Assembly: GCA_048268485.1 (NCBI GenBank)
Contig: JBLWVL010000011.1
Coordinates: 52,803-116,802, forward strand
Origin: Oceanospirillum sp048268485
Lineage (GTDB): Bacteria > Pseudomonadota > Gammaproteobacteria > Pseudomonadales > Halomonadaceae
DNA length: 64,000 bases
Direction of reading: 5' to 3'
The translations under genes and the position numbers were made by a program. Every line of letters begins with the position of its first letter. Within the stretch, counting starts at the first letter, position 1. The notes under the pieces are model-generated. The model was not told the origin of the DNA, ran no database searches, and saw only the letters and a program-made list of their open reading frames with translations. Shown here piece by piece: positions 52,750 through 60,976 of this stretch.

Positions 52750-53988
52750 TTATGAAGCAGACGCTAAGCGGTGACTTGCTTCAAGCATGGTATGCAGCAA
52801 AACATTGGCTCCGGCTTCACATTGTTCGGGGGAGCTGTATTCAACTTCGTTATGGCTGATACCACCTTCGCAGGGAGTAAAGATCATGCCGGCGGGCACC
52901 AGGTCTGCCATATAGCAAGCGTCATGACCGGCACCGGCATAGATATCCATGTGACTGTAGCCGAGTTTTTCTGTGGCGGCTTTTACATCATCGGAGGCGT
53001 TAAACTCCACCGGTGCGAAATACCAGAACGGATCCAGGTTGATCTCAAGGCCGCGTTTGTCTGCAACGCTTTGGCAAAAGGCGGTTAGCTCTTCATGCAT
53101 GGTGAGCAGTACATCCGGCTTGGGGTTACGAAGGTCGGCACTGAATTTGATATTGCCGGGAATGGTGTTGCGGGAGTTGGGATAAACCTGCATAAAGCCA
53201 ACAGTGCCTAAGCCGTTTTCATGGCGGTGGGCGATATTTTCAATTTCGGAGATGATTTCAGCAGAAGCTACCATGGCATCTTTACGCAGATACATAGGGG
53301 TGGTTCCCGAATGAGACTCCCTACCTTGAATCTCAATGTTGTACCAGCGAATGCCCTGACCCAGGCGAACAATACCGATGGCTTTGTCAGCATCTTCTAA
53401 AATAGGGCCTTGCTCAATATGGGTTTCAAAGAAAGCACCAACATTACGGCTACCAGGCTCTGCATCCCCTAAATAACCGATACGTTTAAGCTCATCGCCT
53501 AAGCGAATACCGTCAACATCGGTTTTATTCAGTTCGGTTTCAAGGTCAAAGCGACCGGCATAAACACCAGAGCCCTGCATGGCCGGTTGAAAACGGGAAC
53601 CTTCTTCATTGGTCCAGACAGAAAATTCCATGGCGGTTGGGGTTTCGATCTTGTTTTCATGCAGCGTGCGTAAAACTTCAACACCGGCCAGTACCCCAAA
53701 AACACCGTCAAACTTGCCACCTGTCGGCTGGGTATCCAAATGACTGCCGGTGCCTACGGCGGGAAGATCATTATTCTTACCCGGGCGACGGGCAAAGATA
53801 TTACCAATCTTGTCGATAGTGATCTCACAGCCAGCGGTTTTACACCAAGATACGAATAGGTCACGGGCTTGCTTATCTAAATCGGTTCCTGCCAGGCGAT
53901 TGCAACCGCCTTTTTCGGTAGCGCCAAATTGTGCCATCTCCATCAGGCTATCCCAGAGACGCTCTTTGTTGATCCGTAAATCCTGCAT
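52750..53988 (-). CDS. N-carbamoyl-beta-alanine / N-carbamoyl-amino-acid amidohydrolase
   Basis: A 412-residue M20-type Zn hydrolase (beta-ureidopropionase/allantoate amidohydrolase group) that removes the carbamoyl group, releasing CO2, ammonia and the amino acid. Metal ligands are visible: H83 (GSHLD), D94 (KFDGVFG), E129 in NEEGSRF, H of ETHIEQG, and H of GAGHDACY. With dihydropyrimidinase it completes the reductive pyrimidine route (PydC role). First gene of its operon; AGGAG five bases before the ATG; a RutR-like operator 71 bases upstream. Confidence 0.87.
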   Translation of the reverse strand: MQDLRINKERLWDSLMEMAQFGATEKGGCNRLAGTDLDKQARDLFVSWCKTAGCEITIDKIGNIFARRPGKNNDLPAVGTGSHLDTQPTGGKFDGVFGVLAGVEVLRTLHENKIETPTAMEFSVWTNEEGSRFQPAMQGSGVYAGRFDLETELNKTDVDGIRLGDELKRIGYLGDAEPGSRNVGAFFETHIEQGPILEDADKAIGIVRLGQGIRWYNIEIQGRESHSGTTPMYLRKDAMVASAEIISEIENIAHRHENGLGTVGFMQVYPNSRNTIPGNIKFSADLRNPKPDVLLTMHEELTAFCQSVADKRGLEINLDPFWYFAPVEFNASDDVKAATEKLGYSHMDIYAGAGHDACYMADLVPAGMIFTPCEGGISHNEVEYSSPEQCEAGANVLLHTMLEASHRLASAS

Positions 53989-54058
53989 ATATGACTCCTA
54001 AAAATAGTGAAGTAGACTGTATGGCTGTTAATAAGAGAGTATTTGCTTATCTATTTTA

Positions 54059-54074
54059 TTTACCATTTGGTAAA
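54059..54074. promoter_or_regulatory. RutR-like operator A, upstream of the pyrimidine operon
   Basis: TTTACCATTTGGTAAA: perfect 7-bp arms with a two-base centre. E. coli RutR binds TTGACCA-N2-TGGTCAA, so this differs by a single base pair per arm. It is 71 bases before the amidohydrolase ATG and 229 before the rutR-like start. Confidence 0.82.
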
Positions 54075-54302
54075 ATTTAAGAGTTAAAAACTCCTCGATA
54101 AATGAACAGCTTAAATTGCAGAGGAGTTGGATGATCAAAATATCACGCAAAAGGCTAATGCAAGCAGGAGGCCAACTTTATAAATCAGGGTTTAATTCAA
54201 CGATAGTCGTGTTGTTTCCGCTAAGTTTTAAAGACAGGATGAAATGGCATTGTTTTATCAAAAAAATATTTTAATTCAGTATGTTAGAAGGTGGTTCTTT
54301 TT

Positions 54303-54947
54303 GTGGTAAAGACAGTCAGCAAAAAAACGAAACAGGCGATTAACAGGGAGATGTTGGAGTCGCGGATTTTACGTTCAGCGGAGGTTGTTTTTGCTGAACG
54401 GGGTTTTAGTGGGGCCTCCATGGAGCGGATTGCTGAGCGGGCAAATATTTCCAAGCAAAACTTAATTTATTACTTTGCAAACAAAGACTTACTATACAAA
54501 AGGGTTTTACAGGAAACCCTGGGCATCTGGATTGATAAGCTGCAACTTCTGGAGCTTTCAGAGGCGGACCCCGAGACCTCGATTCGCCATTATGTGAAGG
54601 CGAAAATGCAACTTTCCAGGGATTACCCCTACGGCTCTAAAGTCTTTGCCCATGAGATTATTGGCGGTGCACCGGTGCTCAGATCCTATCTGATTTCCGA
54701 TTTAAAGCCACAATTTGAGCGTGATATAAATGTTGTTAACTCATGGATTAATAAGGGTTTTATTAACAAAATAGACCCTCCTCATTTCTTTTTTATGGTT
54801 TGGGCGACGACTCAGTCATATGCTGACTTTTCCACCCAAATGGATATTTTAATGGGGCAGTCACAACTCCATGAGGAAGGTTATGCACGGGCAGAGAAAG
54901 CTGTGACAGAACTTATTTTGCACGCTCTTGGTGCCGGTAAAAAATAA
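54303..54947 (+). CDS. rutR: RutR-family TetR repressor
   Basis: A 214-residue TetR repressor. N-terminal helix-turn-helix (MERIAERANISKQNLIYYFANKDLLYKRVL) and a C-terminal ligand domain. The C-terminal blocks RHYVKAKMQLSRDYP, EIIGGAPVL and FFFMVWATTQSYADF line up with E. coli RutR (EYIRLKLEVSRDYP, EMLAGAPLL, LIFMIWASTQHYADF). RutR senses uracil/thymine. The start is GTG 54303, since AGAAGGTGG ends eight bases before it; an in-frame GTG at 54291 overlaps that SD. It sits between the catabolic operon and the F420 operon, with RutR-like palindromes on both sides. Confidence 0.85.
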   Translation: MVKTVSKKTKQAINREMLESRILRSAEVVFAERGFSGASMERIAERANISKQNLIYYFANKDLLYKRVLQETLGIWIDKLQLLELSEADPETSIRHYVKAKMQLSRDYPYGSKVFAHEIIGGAPVLRSYLISDLKPQFERDINVVNSWINKGFINKIDPPHFFFMVWATTQSYADFSTQMDILMGQSQLHEEGYARAEKAVTELILHALGAGKK

Positions 54948-54954
54948 TTATTCC

Positions 54955-54973
54955 TTTTTACCGTTTGTAAAAA
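54955..54973 (+). repeat. Inverted repeat after rutR
   Basis: TTTTTAC (54955-54961) and GTAAAAA (54967-54973), eight bases after the stop. It may be a weak terminator, or a degenerate RutR-like site, as it shares TTTACC with the two operators. Confidence 0.4.
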
Positions 54974-55159
54974 CAAAGCCTGAATTTAATGTTAATGGAA
55001 TATGACAAAAACAGAGAATCTTTAACATTATGTTTTTATAGGAATTTTAATCGATGGTTAATGATTTGGTTAATCTGTATTAAATAGGTTGGAGTCAGTT
55101 TGGTGCGTCTTCTGCACTAAAAAAAACGTGTTTACCGATCAAATTTCTTTGTGATATTT

Positions 55160-55185
55160 ATGTTTTATACCAAATGGTAAAACAT
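55160..55185. promoter_or_regulatory. RutR-like operator B, upstream of the F420 operon
   Basis: Core TACCA-AA-TGGTA (55168-55179), identical to operator A in both half-sites. An outer dyad ATGTTTTA/TAAAACAT (55160-55167, 55178-55185) frames it. It lies 36 bases before the cofG ATG, where a repressor would block transcription or elongation. I see no certain -35/-10 pair. Confidence 0.8.
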
Positions 55186-55214
55186 TTAAATTCACGGAAA
55201 TTTGGTGGTTCATC

Positions 55215-56342
55215 ATGATCTCTGCTGCTGACGCTAATCGATACAAAAACGCTACAGGCCCAGACCTATATGCACTGTGCGAGCAGGCATCAGCTGTTCG
55301 TGATGCACAGTGGGGTAAACAGGTTACTTATTCGCCTAAAGTGTTCCTGCCTTTAACTAATATGTGCCGTGATACCTGCGGCTACTGCACCTTTGTTCAA
55401 AACCCTGATAGCCCAACCGCCAACTATATGACACCGGAACAGGTGCTGGCGGTAGCGAAACAAGGTGAGGCCGCAGGCTGTACTGAAGCCCTGTTTAGTC
55501 TCGGTGAAAAGCCCGAGCAACGTCACCTTAAAGCCCGTGAGTGGCTTGAGCATCTCGGTTACGCCAGCACTTTGGACTATCTGCAAAGCCAGTGCGACCA
55601 GGTGTTAGAGCACACACGACTTCTGCCTCATATTAATGCTGGGGCGCTGACAAAAAGCGAACTGGCCAGCTTAAAGCCCTATGCCGCCAGCATGGGCATG
55701 ATGCTGGAAAACAGCTCAATCAACTTAATGAAGCCGGGACAGGCTCATTATGGTTGCCCTGATAAAACCCCAAAGCGTCGAACCGCAACCCTGGAAGCCG
55801 CTGGTGAATTGGGTATCGCCTTTACCACCGGCCTTTTGATCGGTATCGGTGAAAGCTGGGAGGATCGGGTCGAAAGCCTGGTGCTGATTCGTGATATCCA
55901 TCAAACCTATGGCCATATTCAGGAAGTGATTATTCAGAACTTCCGTGCTAAGCCGGGCACCGCAATGGCCGGGTGTGCAGAACCCGATCTTGATGAGATG
56001 AAGCGCACCCTGGCGATAGCACGCTTAATACTCCCGCCAGAGATTAGCCTGCAGGCCCCGCCGAATCTTGAACAAGAGTACGGGGCTTATCTTTCTGCGG
56101 GTATTAATGACTGGGGCGGTATCTCTCCTGTCACCCGTGACTTTATTAACCCGGAACGTGCCTGGCCGCAAATTCAAAGTTTAGATGCCGCCTGTCGTGG
56201 CCGTGGTTATCAGCTCTCTGAACGTCTGACGATTTATCCTGAATTTCAATCCACAGAGCAACACTTTCTAGTGCCAGCCCTGCAGCAACGTGTGCACGGG
56301 CTCAATCAAACGAATCTTCTATCAAGAGGGCTTGTCGCATGA
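55215..56342 (+). CDS. cofG: FO synthase subunit 1 (CofG)
   Basis: A 375-residue radical SAM enzyme with the CX3CX2C cluster C51, C55, C58 (NMCRDTCGYC). With CofH it makes the deazaflavin FO from tyrosine and the diaminouracil 5-amino-6-ribitylamino-uracil. The block RAKPGTAM and the ending QAPPNL...GINDWGGISP are typical of CofG. First gene of the operon; operator B lies 36 bases before it. It overlaps cofH by four bases. Confidence 0.93.
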   Translation: MISAADANRYKNATGPDLYALCEQASAVRDAQWGKQVTYSPKVFLPLTNMCRDTCGYCTFVQNPDSPTANYMTPEQVLAVAKQGEAAGCTEALFSLGEKPEQRHLKAREWLEHLGYASTLDYLQSQCDQVLEHTRLLPHINAGALTKSELASLKPYAASMGMMLENSSINLMKPGQAHYGCPDKTPKRRTATLEAAGELGIAFTTGLLIGIGESWEDRVESLVLIRDIHQTYGHIQEVIIQNFRAKPGTAMAGCAEPDLDEMKRTLAIARLILPPEISLQAPPNLEQEYGAYLSAGINDWGGISPVTRDFINPERAWPQIQSLDAACRGRGYQLSERLTIYPEFQSTEQHFLVPALQQRVHGLNQTNLLSRGLVA

Positions 56343-57646
56343 ACGCACCTGTCACCGTCTCTTCATCTATCTCTGTATTGGCACCAGTCGATACCTCTGT
56401 ACCAGTGAGTACATCCAATACATCTGCAATAGACAGCGCATCACCATCACCGGCCATACGTAAGGACTATCAGGCGGTATTACAGAAGGCTCTGGCGGGA
56501 GAAGAGTTATCTGTAGATGACGCTATTTTACTTTTTGATGGACAAGGGGCAGAAACCGACGCTCTTTGCCATACCGCTAATATTGTCCGTCAGAAAAGAA
56601 AAGGGCTGCAGGCCAGCTTCGTCATTACCCGAAATATCAACTTTACCAATGTCTGCTATATGGGTTGTCGTTTTTGCAACTTTGCTAAGCATAAAGGTGA
56701 TGAAGGGGCGGAGTTTTTAAGTCTGGAGCAGGTTGCAGACAGAGCCGAAGAGGCTTGGCAGCGAGGGGCAACGGAGGTGTGTATTCAGGGCGGCCTACAC
56801 CCTGATCTGGATGCGGACTACTATCGCGGCATTATTACCCATGTGAAAGCCCGTGTGCCGGAGATACATATTCATGCGTTTTCACCTTTTGAAATCTGGT
56901 ACGGCAGTAAAAAAGCCCGTATGACACCCAAAGCTTTTTTGGCAGAGCTAAAAGAGCTGGGTCTGGGTTCCATGCCGGGTACCGCTGCTGAAATTCTGGA
57001 TGTAGAGGTACGCAAGCAACTCACCAAAAATAAGCTGACCACGGAAGAGTGGGTCAACATCATTAAAGCGGCCCACAGTGTGGGTTTGCCCACAACCGCT
57101 ACGATTATGTACGGCCATGTGGATACTCCAAAGCACTGGGCCGAGCATATGGCTCTGTTACGGAGCATTCAGAAAGAAACCGGCGGTTTTACCGAATTTG
57201 TCCCCCTTGGTTTTATCCACTACGAAACCGCACTGTATAACGATAACCCGGATCAGGTTCGTACCGGCCCGACAGATGATGAACACCTGAAAATGCACGC
57301 TGTAGCAAGGCTGATGCTGCAGGGGCAGATCGATAATATCCAGTCTTCATGGGTGAAAATGGGGCCGGAGCTGGCGGCCTCATTATTGAAATCCGGTGTT
57401 AATGATCTGGGCGGCACACTAATGAATGAAAGTATCTCCCGAGCCGCCGGTGGTAGCCACGGTCAGGAGGTATTGCCCAGCGATATGGTTGCCAATATTC
57501 AGGCGAATGGCTTAACACCTGTGCAGCGCGGGACTCTCTATCAAACCTTAAAAACCTTTCCATCACCGATTCTGACAGCGGTTGATATGTCTCCGGCATT
57601 GGCTTCCTCTGATGCTTTACCGGTATCCGCAGGAGGTCAGGGATGA
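56339..57646 (+). CDS. cofH: FO synthase subunit 2 (CofH)
   Basis: A 435-residue radical SAM enzyme with C106, C110, C113 (CYMGCRFC), condensing the tyrosine-derived radical with 5-amino-6-ribitylamino-uracil. CofH landmarks include CIQGGLHPDLD, HIHAFSPFE, GSMPGTAAEIL and TTATIMYGH. The N-terminal 38 residues are a Ser/Thr/Val/Pro-rich low-complexity extension not needed for the fold. Overlaps with cofG and cofD by four bases each imply tight translational coupling. Confidence 0.93.
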   Translation: MNAPVTVSSSISVLAPVDTSVPVSTSNTSAIDSASPSPAIRKDYQAVLQKALAGEELSVDDAILLFDGQGAETDALCHTANIVRQKRKGLQASFVITRNINFTNVCYMGCRFCNFAKHKGDEGAEFLSLEQVADRAEEAWQRGATEVCIQGGLHPDLDADYYRGIITHVKARVPEIHIHAFSPFEIWYGSKKARMTPKAFLAELKELGLGSMPGTAAEILDVEVRKQLTKNKLTTEEWVNIIKAAHSVGLPTTATIMYGHVDTPKHWAEHMALLRSIQKETGGFTEFVPLGFIHYETALYNDNPDQVRTGPTDDEHLKMHAVARLMLQGQIDNIQSSWVKMGPELAASLLKSGVNDLGGTLMNESISRAAGGSHGQEVLPSDMVANIQANGLTPVQRGTLYQTLKTFPSPILTAVDMSPALASSDALPVSAGGQG

Positions 57647-58620
57647 CAGCGCCTGTGGTCACTCTGCTGGCTGGAGGTGTCGGTGGTGCAAAGGCGGCAG
57701 AAGGACTGCAAGCCTCCCGATATGCTGATCACGCCGCCGTGATTGGCAATATTGGCGATGATGATATTTTTCACGGTTTAACGGTTTGCCCTGATATAGA
57801 CACGCTGATCTATTCCTTGTCCGGGCAGATTGATCGTGAGAAAGGCTGGGGGCTACGGGATGAAAGCTATCAGGCCCTTGAGGGATTAAAAGCCTTTGGC
57901 CATGAGACCTGGATGACACTCGGGGATAAAGATTTTGCCACCCACATCTATCGAACCTGTGCCCTTAATTCCGGTGCGACCCTGACCGAGGTGACCCAGG
58001 GTATCGCCCAGCGTTTTGGTCTGAAACTGCCGATTATGCCGCCCAGCAATGACAAGGTGCCGACACAGATTCACTTTGATGGTCAGTGGCACAGTTTCCA
58101 GCGCTACTTTGTCCAGCATCAGTGCCAGCCTGAGATTGACGGGATTCGTTATCAGGGAGCAGAGCAGGCCACCGCAACCCCTGAGGTGCTTAAGCAGCTG
58201 AGCAATAGCGATATTATTTTGCTGGCGCCCAGTAATCCTTTGGTCAGTATTGGTGCGATTTTAGCCATCCCCCAGATCAGGCAAGCCATTGAAAACAGCA
58301 ACGCCTTTGTGCTGGCGATCTCTCCCTTTATTGGTGGACAAACCGTGAAAGGCCCTGCGGATCGTATGATGCGCGCTCTGGGTAAGGCCGCTAACAATAT
58401 CGCCTTAGCGGAGCATTATTCCGGTTTGATTCAGGGCCTGGTGATTGATCATCAGGATAAAGAGGATCAGGCGGCGATAGAAGCTCTGGGCATCAAGACC
58501 TATTGCCTGCCCACCTTAATGCAAAGCCTTGAGGATAAAGCGCAGCTGGTTAGCGCCAGTCTTGAGTGGGCGATTAAGCAATCAACGACAAGTTCCGTAA
58601 TGGAAGAGGCGCTCCTATGA
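57643..58620 (+). CDS. cofD: 2-phospho-L-lactate transferase (CofD)
   Basis: A 325-residue enzyme transferring the phospholactyl (or phosphoenolpyruvyl) group from the GDP-activated donor to FO, giving F420-0 (or dehydro-F420-0). The N-terminal loop GGVGGAKAAEG (11-21), GNIGDDD, LGDKDFATHIYRT and APSNPLVSI are the family hallmarks. It overlaps its neighbours by four bases on both sides. Confidence 0.94.
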   Translation: MTAPVVTLLAGGVGGAKAAEGLQASRYADHAAVIGNIGDDDIFHGLTVCPDIDTLIYSLSGQIDREKGWGLRDESYQALEGLKAFGHETWMTLGDKDFATHIYRTCALNSGATLTEVTQGIAQRFGLKLPIMPPSNDKVPTQIHFDGQWHSFQRYFVQHQCQPEIDGIRYQGAEQATATPEVLKQLSNSDIILLAPSNPLVSIGAILAIPQIRQAIENSNAFVLAISPFIGGQTVKGPADRMMRALGKAANNIALAEHYSGLIQGLVIDHQDKEDQAAIEALGIKTYCLPTLMQSLEDKAQLVSASLEWAIKQSTTSSVMEEALL

Positions 58621-59351
58621 AATCCCATGATTCTTTAGCCGATAGATCCATCAGAACGTCCAGAGCGAACAGATCTTCTGAAGCCCTTGATAAAACAGCA
58701 TCCCTTTGCATTGTGGTGCCGGTTAAATCACCGGAACTTGCCAAGCAACGCCTGTCACCGGCGTTAAACCATCAGCAGCGGGAGGTTCTGGCGAAACATC
58801 TGTATCAGTACACCCTTGGCTATCTTCAGCAGCACTTCTCTGATTATGACCTGTTGGTGGTGAGCGAAGATAGCAAGGTGCTGACCAAAGCGGAACGTCT
58901 GGGCTGTCTCACGCTGAGACAAACGGAAGGACGGGGACTTAATGCCGCCATGGAGCAGGCGGCCTCAGAGGTTTGCCGTTTGGGTTACAAAAGCCTGTTA
59001 ATGCTGCCGATTGATCTGGCTTTTCTGACCGAACAAGAGCTATCCCAGGTGATCCGGCGCGGCCAGGATCAGGATGTGGTGGTTGCCATCGCCAATGATG
59101 GCGGCACCAATGCTTTGCTGGTTCAGCCTCCGAATGCCATTCGCTTTCGTTTTGGCTTGGATTCCGCCCGGGCCCATCAGCGTGAAGCGATGAAAGCCAA
59201 TCTGAAATTTAGCGCTCTGGCCCTGCCTTTAATGGCGTTGGATATTGATCAGGAGATGGATCTTTATAGCGCCTCCGCCGCCAACAGTCATGCTTTGGTT
59301 GGGCTGACAGAAACGGACATGACGGGTACAGGAGGCAAACGCTATGCCTAA
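58617..59351 (+). CDS. cofC: 2-phospho-L-lactate guanylyltransferase (CofC)
   Basis: A 244-residue nucleotidyltransferase that activates a phospho-carboxylate with GTP for CofD. The GT-A-like core starts IVVPVKSPELAKQRLSP, followed by TEGRGLNAAME, MLPIDLAFL and DGGTNALLV. It has a polar 28-residue N-terminal extension. Whether it uses 2-phospholactate, phosphoenolpyruvate or 3-phosphoglycerate (which gives 3PG-F420 in Paraburkholderia) cannot be told by eye. It overlaps cofE by eight bases. Confidence 0.92.
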   Translation: MKSHDSLADRSIRTSRANRSSEALDKTASLCIVVPVKSPELAKQRLSPALNHQQREVLAKHLYQYTLGYLQQHFSDYDLLVVSEDSKVLTKAERLGCLTLRQTEGRGLNAAMEQAASEVCRLGYKSLLMLPIDLAFLTEQELSQVIRRGQDQDVVVAIANDGGTNALLVQPPNAIRFRFGLDSARAHQREAMKANLKFSALALPLMALDIDQEMDLYSASAANSHALVGLTETDMTGTGGKRYA

Positions 59352-60192
59352 TGCTGCATCTTTATTGACATCTGCACCTGCACCTAAACCTGCATCTGCA
59401 CCAACATCAAATCAGAAAACACCTACTGGTCTTAATGTATTCCGACTGGAAGGTTTACCGCATTTTAAAACGGGGGATCGCCTGGCAGATCTGCTTATCG
59501 CCCATCTGGATCACAACGAGATTGCTCTGGTCAACGGTGACATCCTCGTGATCGCCCATAAAGTGGTGTCTAAATGTGAAGGTGCTTTACGCCGTCTGTC
59601 TGAGGTGACACCGACGCAGTCCGCCCTTGATCTGGCGGAAAGCGTGCGCAAAGACCCCCGAAAAGTACAGATTATTATCGATCAGTCAAAACGGATTCTG
59701 CGGGCGGTACGCCGACCTGAACAGCAGGAAGGTGTGCTTATCGCTGAGCATAAGCGGGGCTATATCTGTGCCAATGCCGCGGTGGACGAATCCAACTCGG
59801 ATGACCCCGATATCCTGATCACATTGCCAGATGACCCGGACGCCAGTGCCAAGGCGATTGCGGATCAACTGGAGGCGCATTTTGGCATCACCCTAGGGGT
59901 GATTATCAGCGATACCTTTGGCCGACCCTGGCGTTTAGGTCAAACCAATGTCGCCATTGGTGTGGCGAATGTTCCTGCTTTAAACCTGATGGCCGGTGAA
60001 ACCGATGCCTACGGTCGCCCCCTGACCGTTACTGCTCCGGCATTGGCGGATGAGCTGGCGGCAGCTTCTGGTCTGCTGATGGATAAAAGCGCACAAACAC
60101 CCGTAATTGTCTTTCGTGGTCTTGATTGGCAAGCAACTGACAGCTCGGGTCAGGATCTGATTCGAGCGCAACAAGAGGATTTATTCCGATGA
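59344..60192 (+). CDS. cofE: F420-0:gamma-glutamyl ligase (CofE)
   Basis: A 282-residue GTP-dependent ligase that adds glutamates to F420-0. Hallmarks are DILVIAHKVVSKCEGA, ANAAVDESN, ISDTFGRPWRLGQTNVAIG and TDAYGRPL. It has an Ala/Pro-rich N-terminal extension of about 25 residues. The C-terminal FMN nitroreductase domain of mycobacterial FbiB, which reduces dehydro-F420, is missing. Overlaps cofC by eight bases and the next gene by four. Confidence 0.92.
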   Translation: MPNAASLLTSAPAPKPASAPTSNQKTPTGLNVFRLEGLPHFKTGDRLADLLIAHLDHNEIALVNGDILVIAHKVVSKCEGALRRLSEVTPTQSALDLAESVRKDPRKVQIIIDQSKRILRAVRRPEQQEGVLIAEHKRGYICANAAVDESNSDDPDILITLPDDPDASAKAIADQLEAHFGITLGVIISDTFGRPWRLGQTNVAIGVANVPALNLMAGETDAYGRPLTVTAPALADELAAASGLLMDKSAQTPVIVFRGLDWQATDSSGQDLIRAQQEDLFR

Positions 60193-60851
60193 AAGTAGCC
60201 ATTATTGGTGGTACAGGCCCGCAGGGCAAAGGGCTTGCCAAGCGTTTAGCGCTGGCCGGTGTTGATGTGGTGATTGGTTCACGGGATGGCGATAAAGCCG
60301 CAGCGTTGGCTGATGAACTCAATAGCATGTTCGATGGGCAGCATTTAAGCGGCTGTGATATTGCCAGCGCCGTACAGGCCAGTGACGAGATTGTGGTGCT
60401 ATCAGTGCCGTTCAGCGGCCATAACGCCACGTTAGAGCAGATTAAGCCCTTACTCAACGGAAAAATACTGGTGGATATCGTGGTGCCTCTTGCCGAGGGC
60501 AACCCTAAAGCGGTCAGTATGCCACCAGAGGGTTCCGCCACCGAGGCCGCTCAAGCGGTGCTTGGGGATGAGATTCCTGTGGTGGGTGCCCTGCATAACG
60601 TTTCAGCGGTAACGCTAAACAATCTGGATACCCCTATTAACTGCGATCTGCTGGTTTGTGGTAACGACCTTGCCGCGAAGAAAAAAGTGATGGCGCTCTG
60701 TGAACGGTTGGGCACCACCGCTTATAACGCAGGGCTGGCAGAAAGCGCCCGCTGCATCGAAGCGATTACCCCTATTTTGATTCGGCTGAATATCTCAAAA
60801 GAGGTGCCCTTTTCCCATGCGGGGATTCGTATCTGTCCCCCAGAGCATTAA
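60189..60851 (+). CDS. npdG: NADPH:F420 oxidoreductase (Fno/NpdG)
   Basis: A 220-residue Rossmann protein of the F420-dependent NADP reductase family. The NADP loop is IGGTGPQGKGLAKRLA, with IGSRDGDKA for the 2'-phosphate; VLSVPFSGH and VGALHNVSA are further family blocks. It moves hydride between NADPH and F420; in a heterotroph with one apparent F420 user, F420 reduction is the likely direction. It overlaps cofE by four bases. Confidence 0.9.
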   Translation: MKVAIIGGTGPQGKGLAKRLALAGVDVVIGSRDGDKAAALADELNSMFDGQHLSGCDIASAVQASDEIVVLSVPFSGHNATLEQIKPLLNGKILVDIVVPLAEGNPKAVSMPPEGSATEAAQAVLGDEIPVVGALHNVSAVTLNNLDTPINCDLLVCGNDLAAKKKVMALCERLGTTAYNAGLAESARCIEAITPILIRLNISKEVPFSHAGIRICPPEH

Positions 60852-60976
60852 TTCAAGCCTGGAGCTTAATGTTTAAGCCTTAGCGAAGCAGTGGCAAAAA
60901 GAAATAACAGAAAAAAAGAAACAATAGAAAGAAACCAATAAATAACAGTCAAACAATAATACCCGAGGTAACTCTT

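Noticed and set aside
54291..54302. GTG 54291 as the rutR start
   Set aside because: It lies inside the SD sequence that serves GTG 54303.
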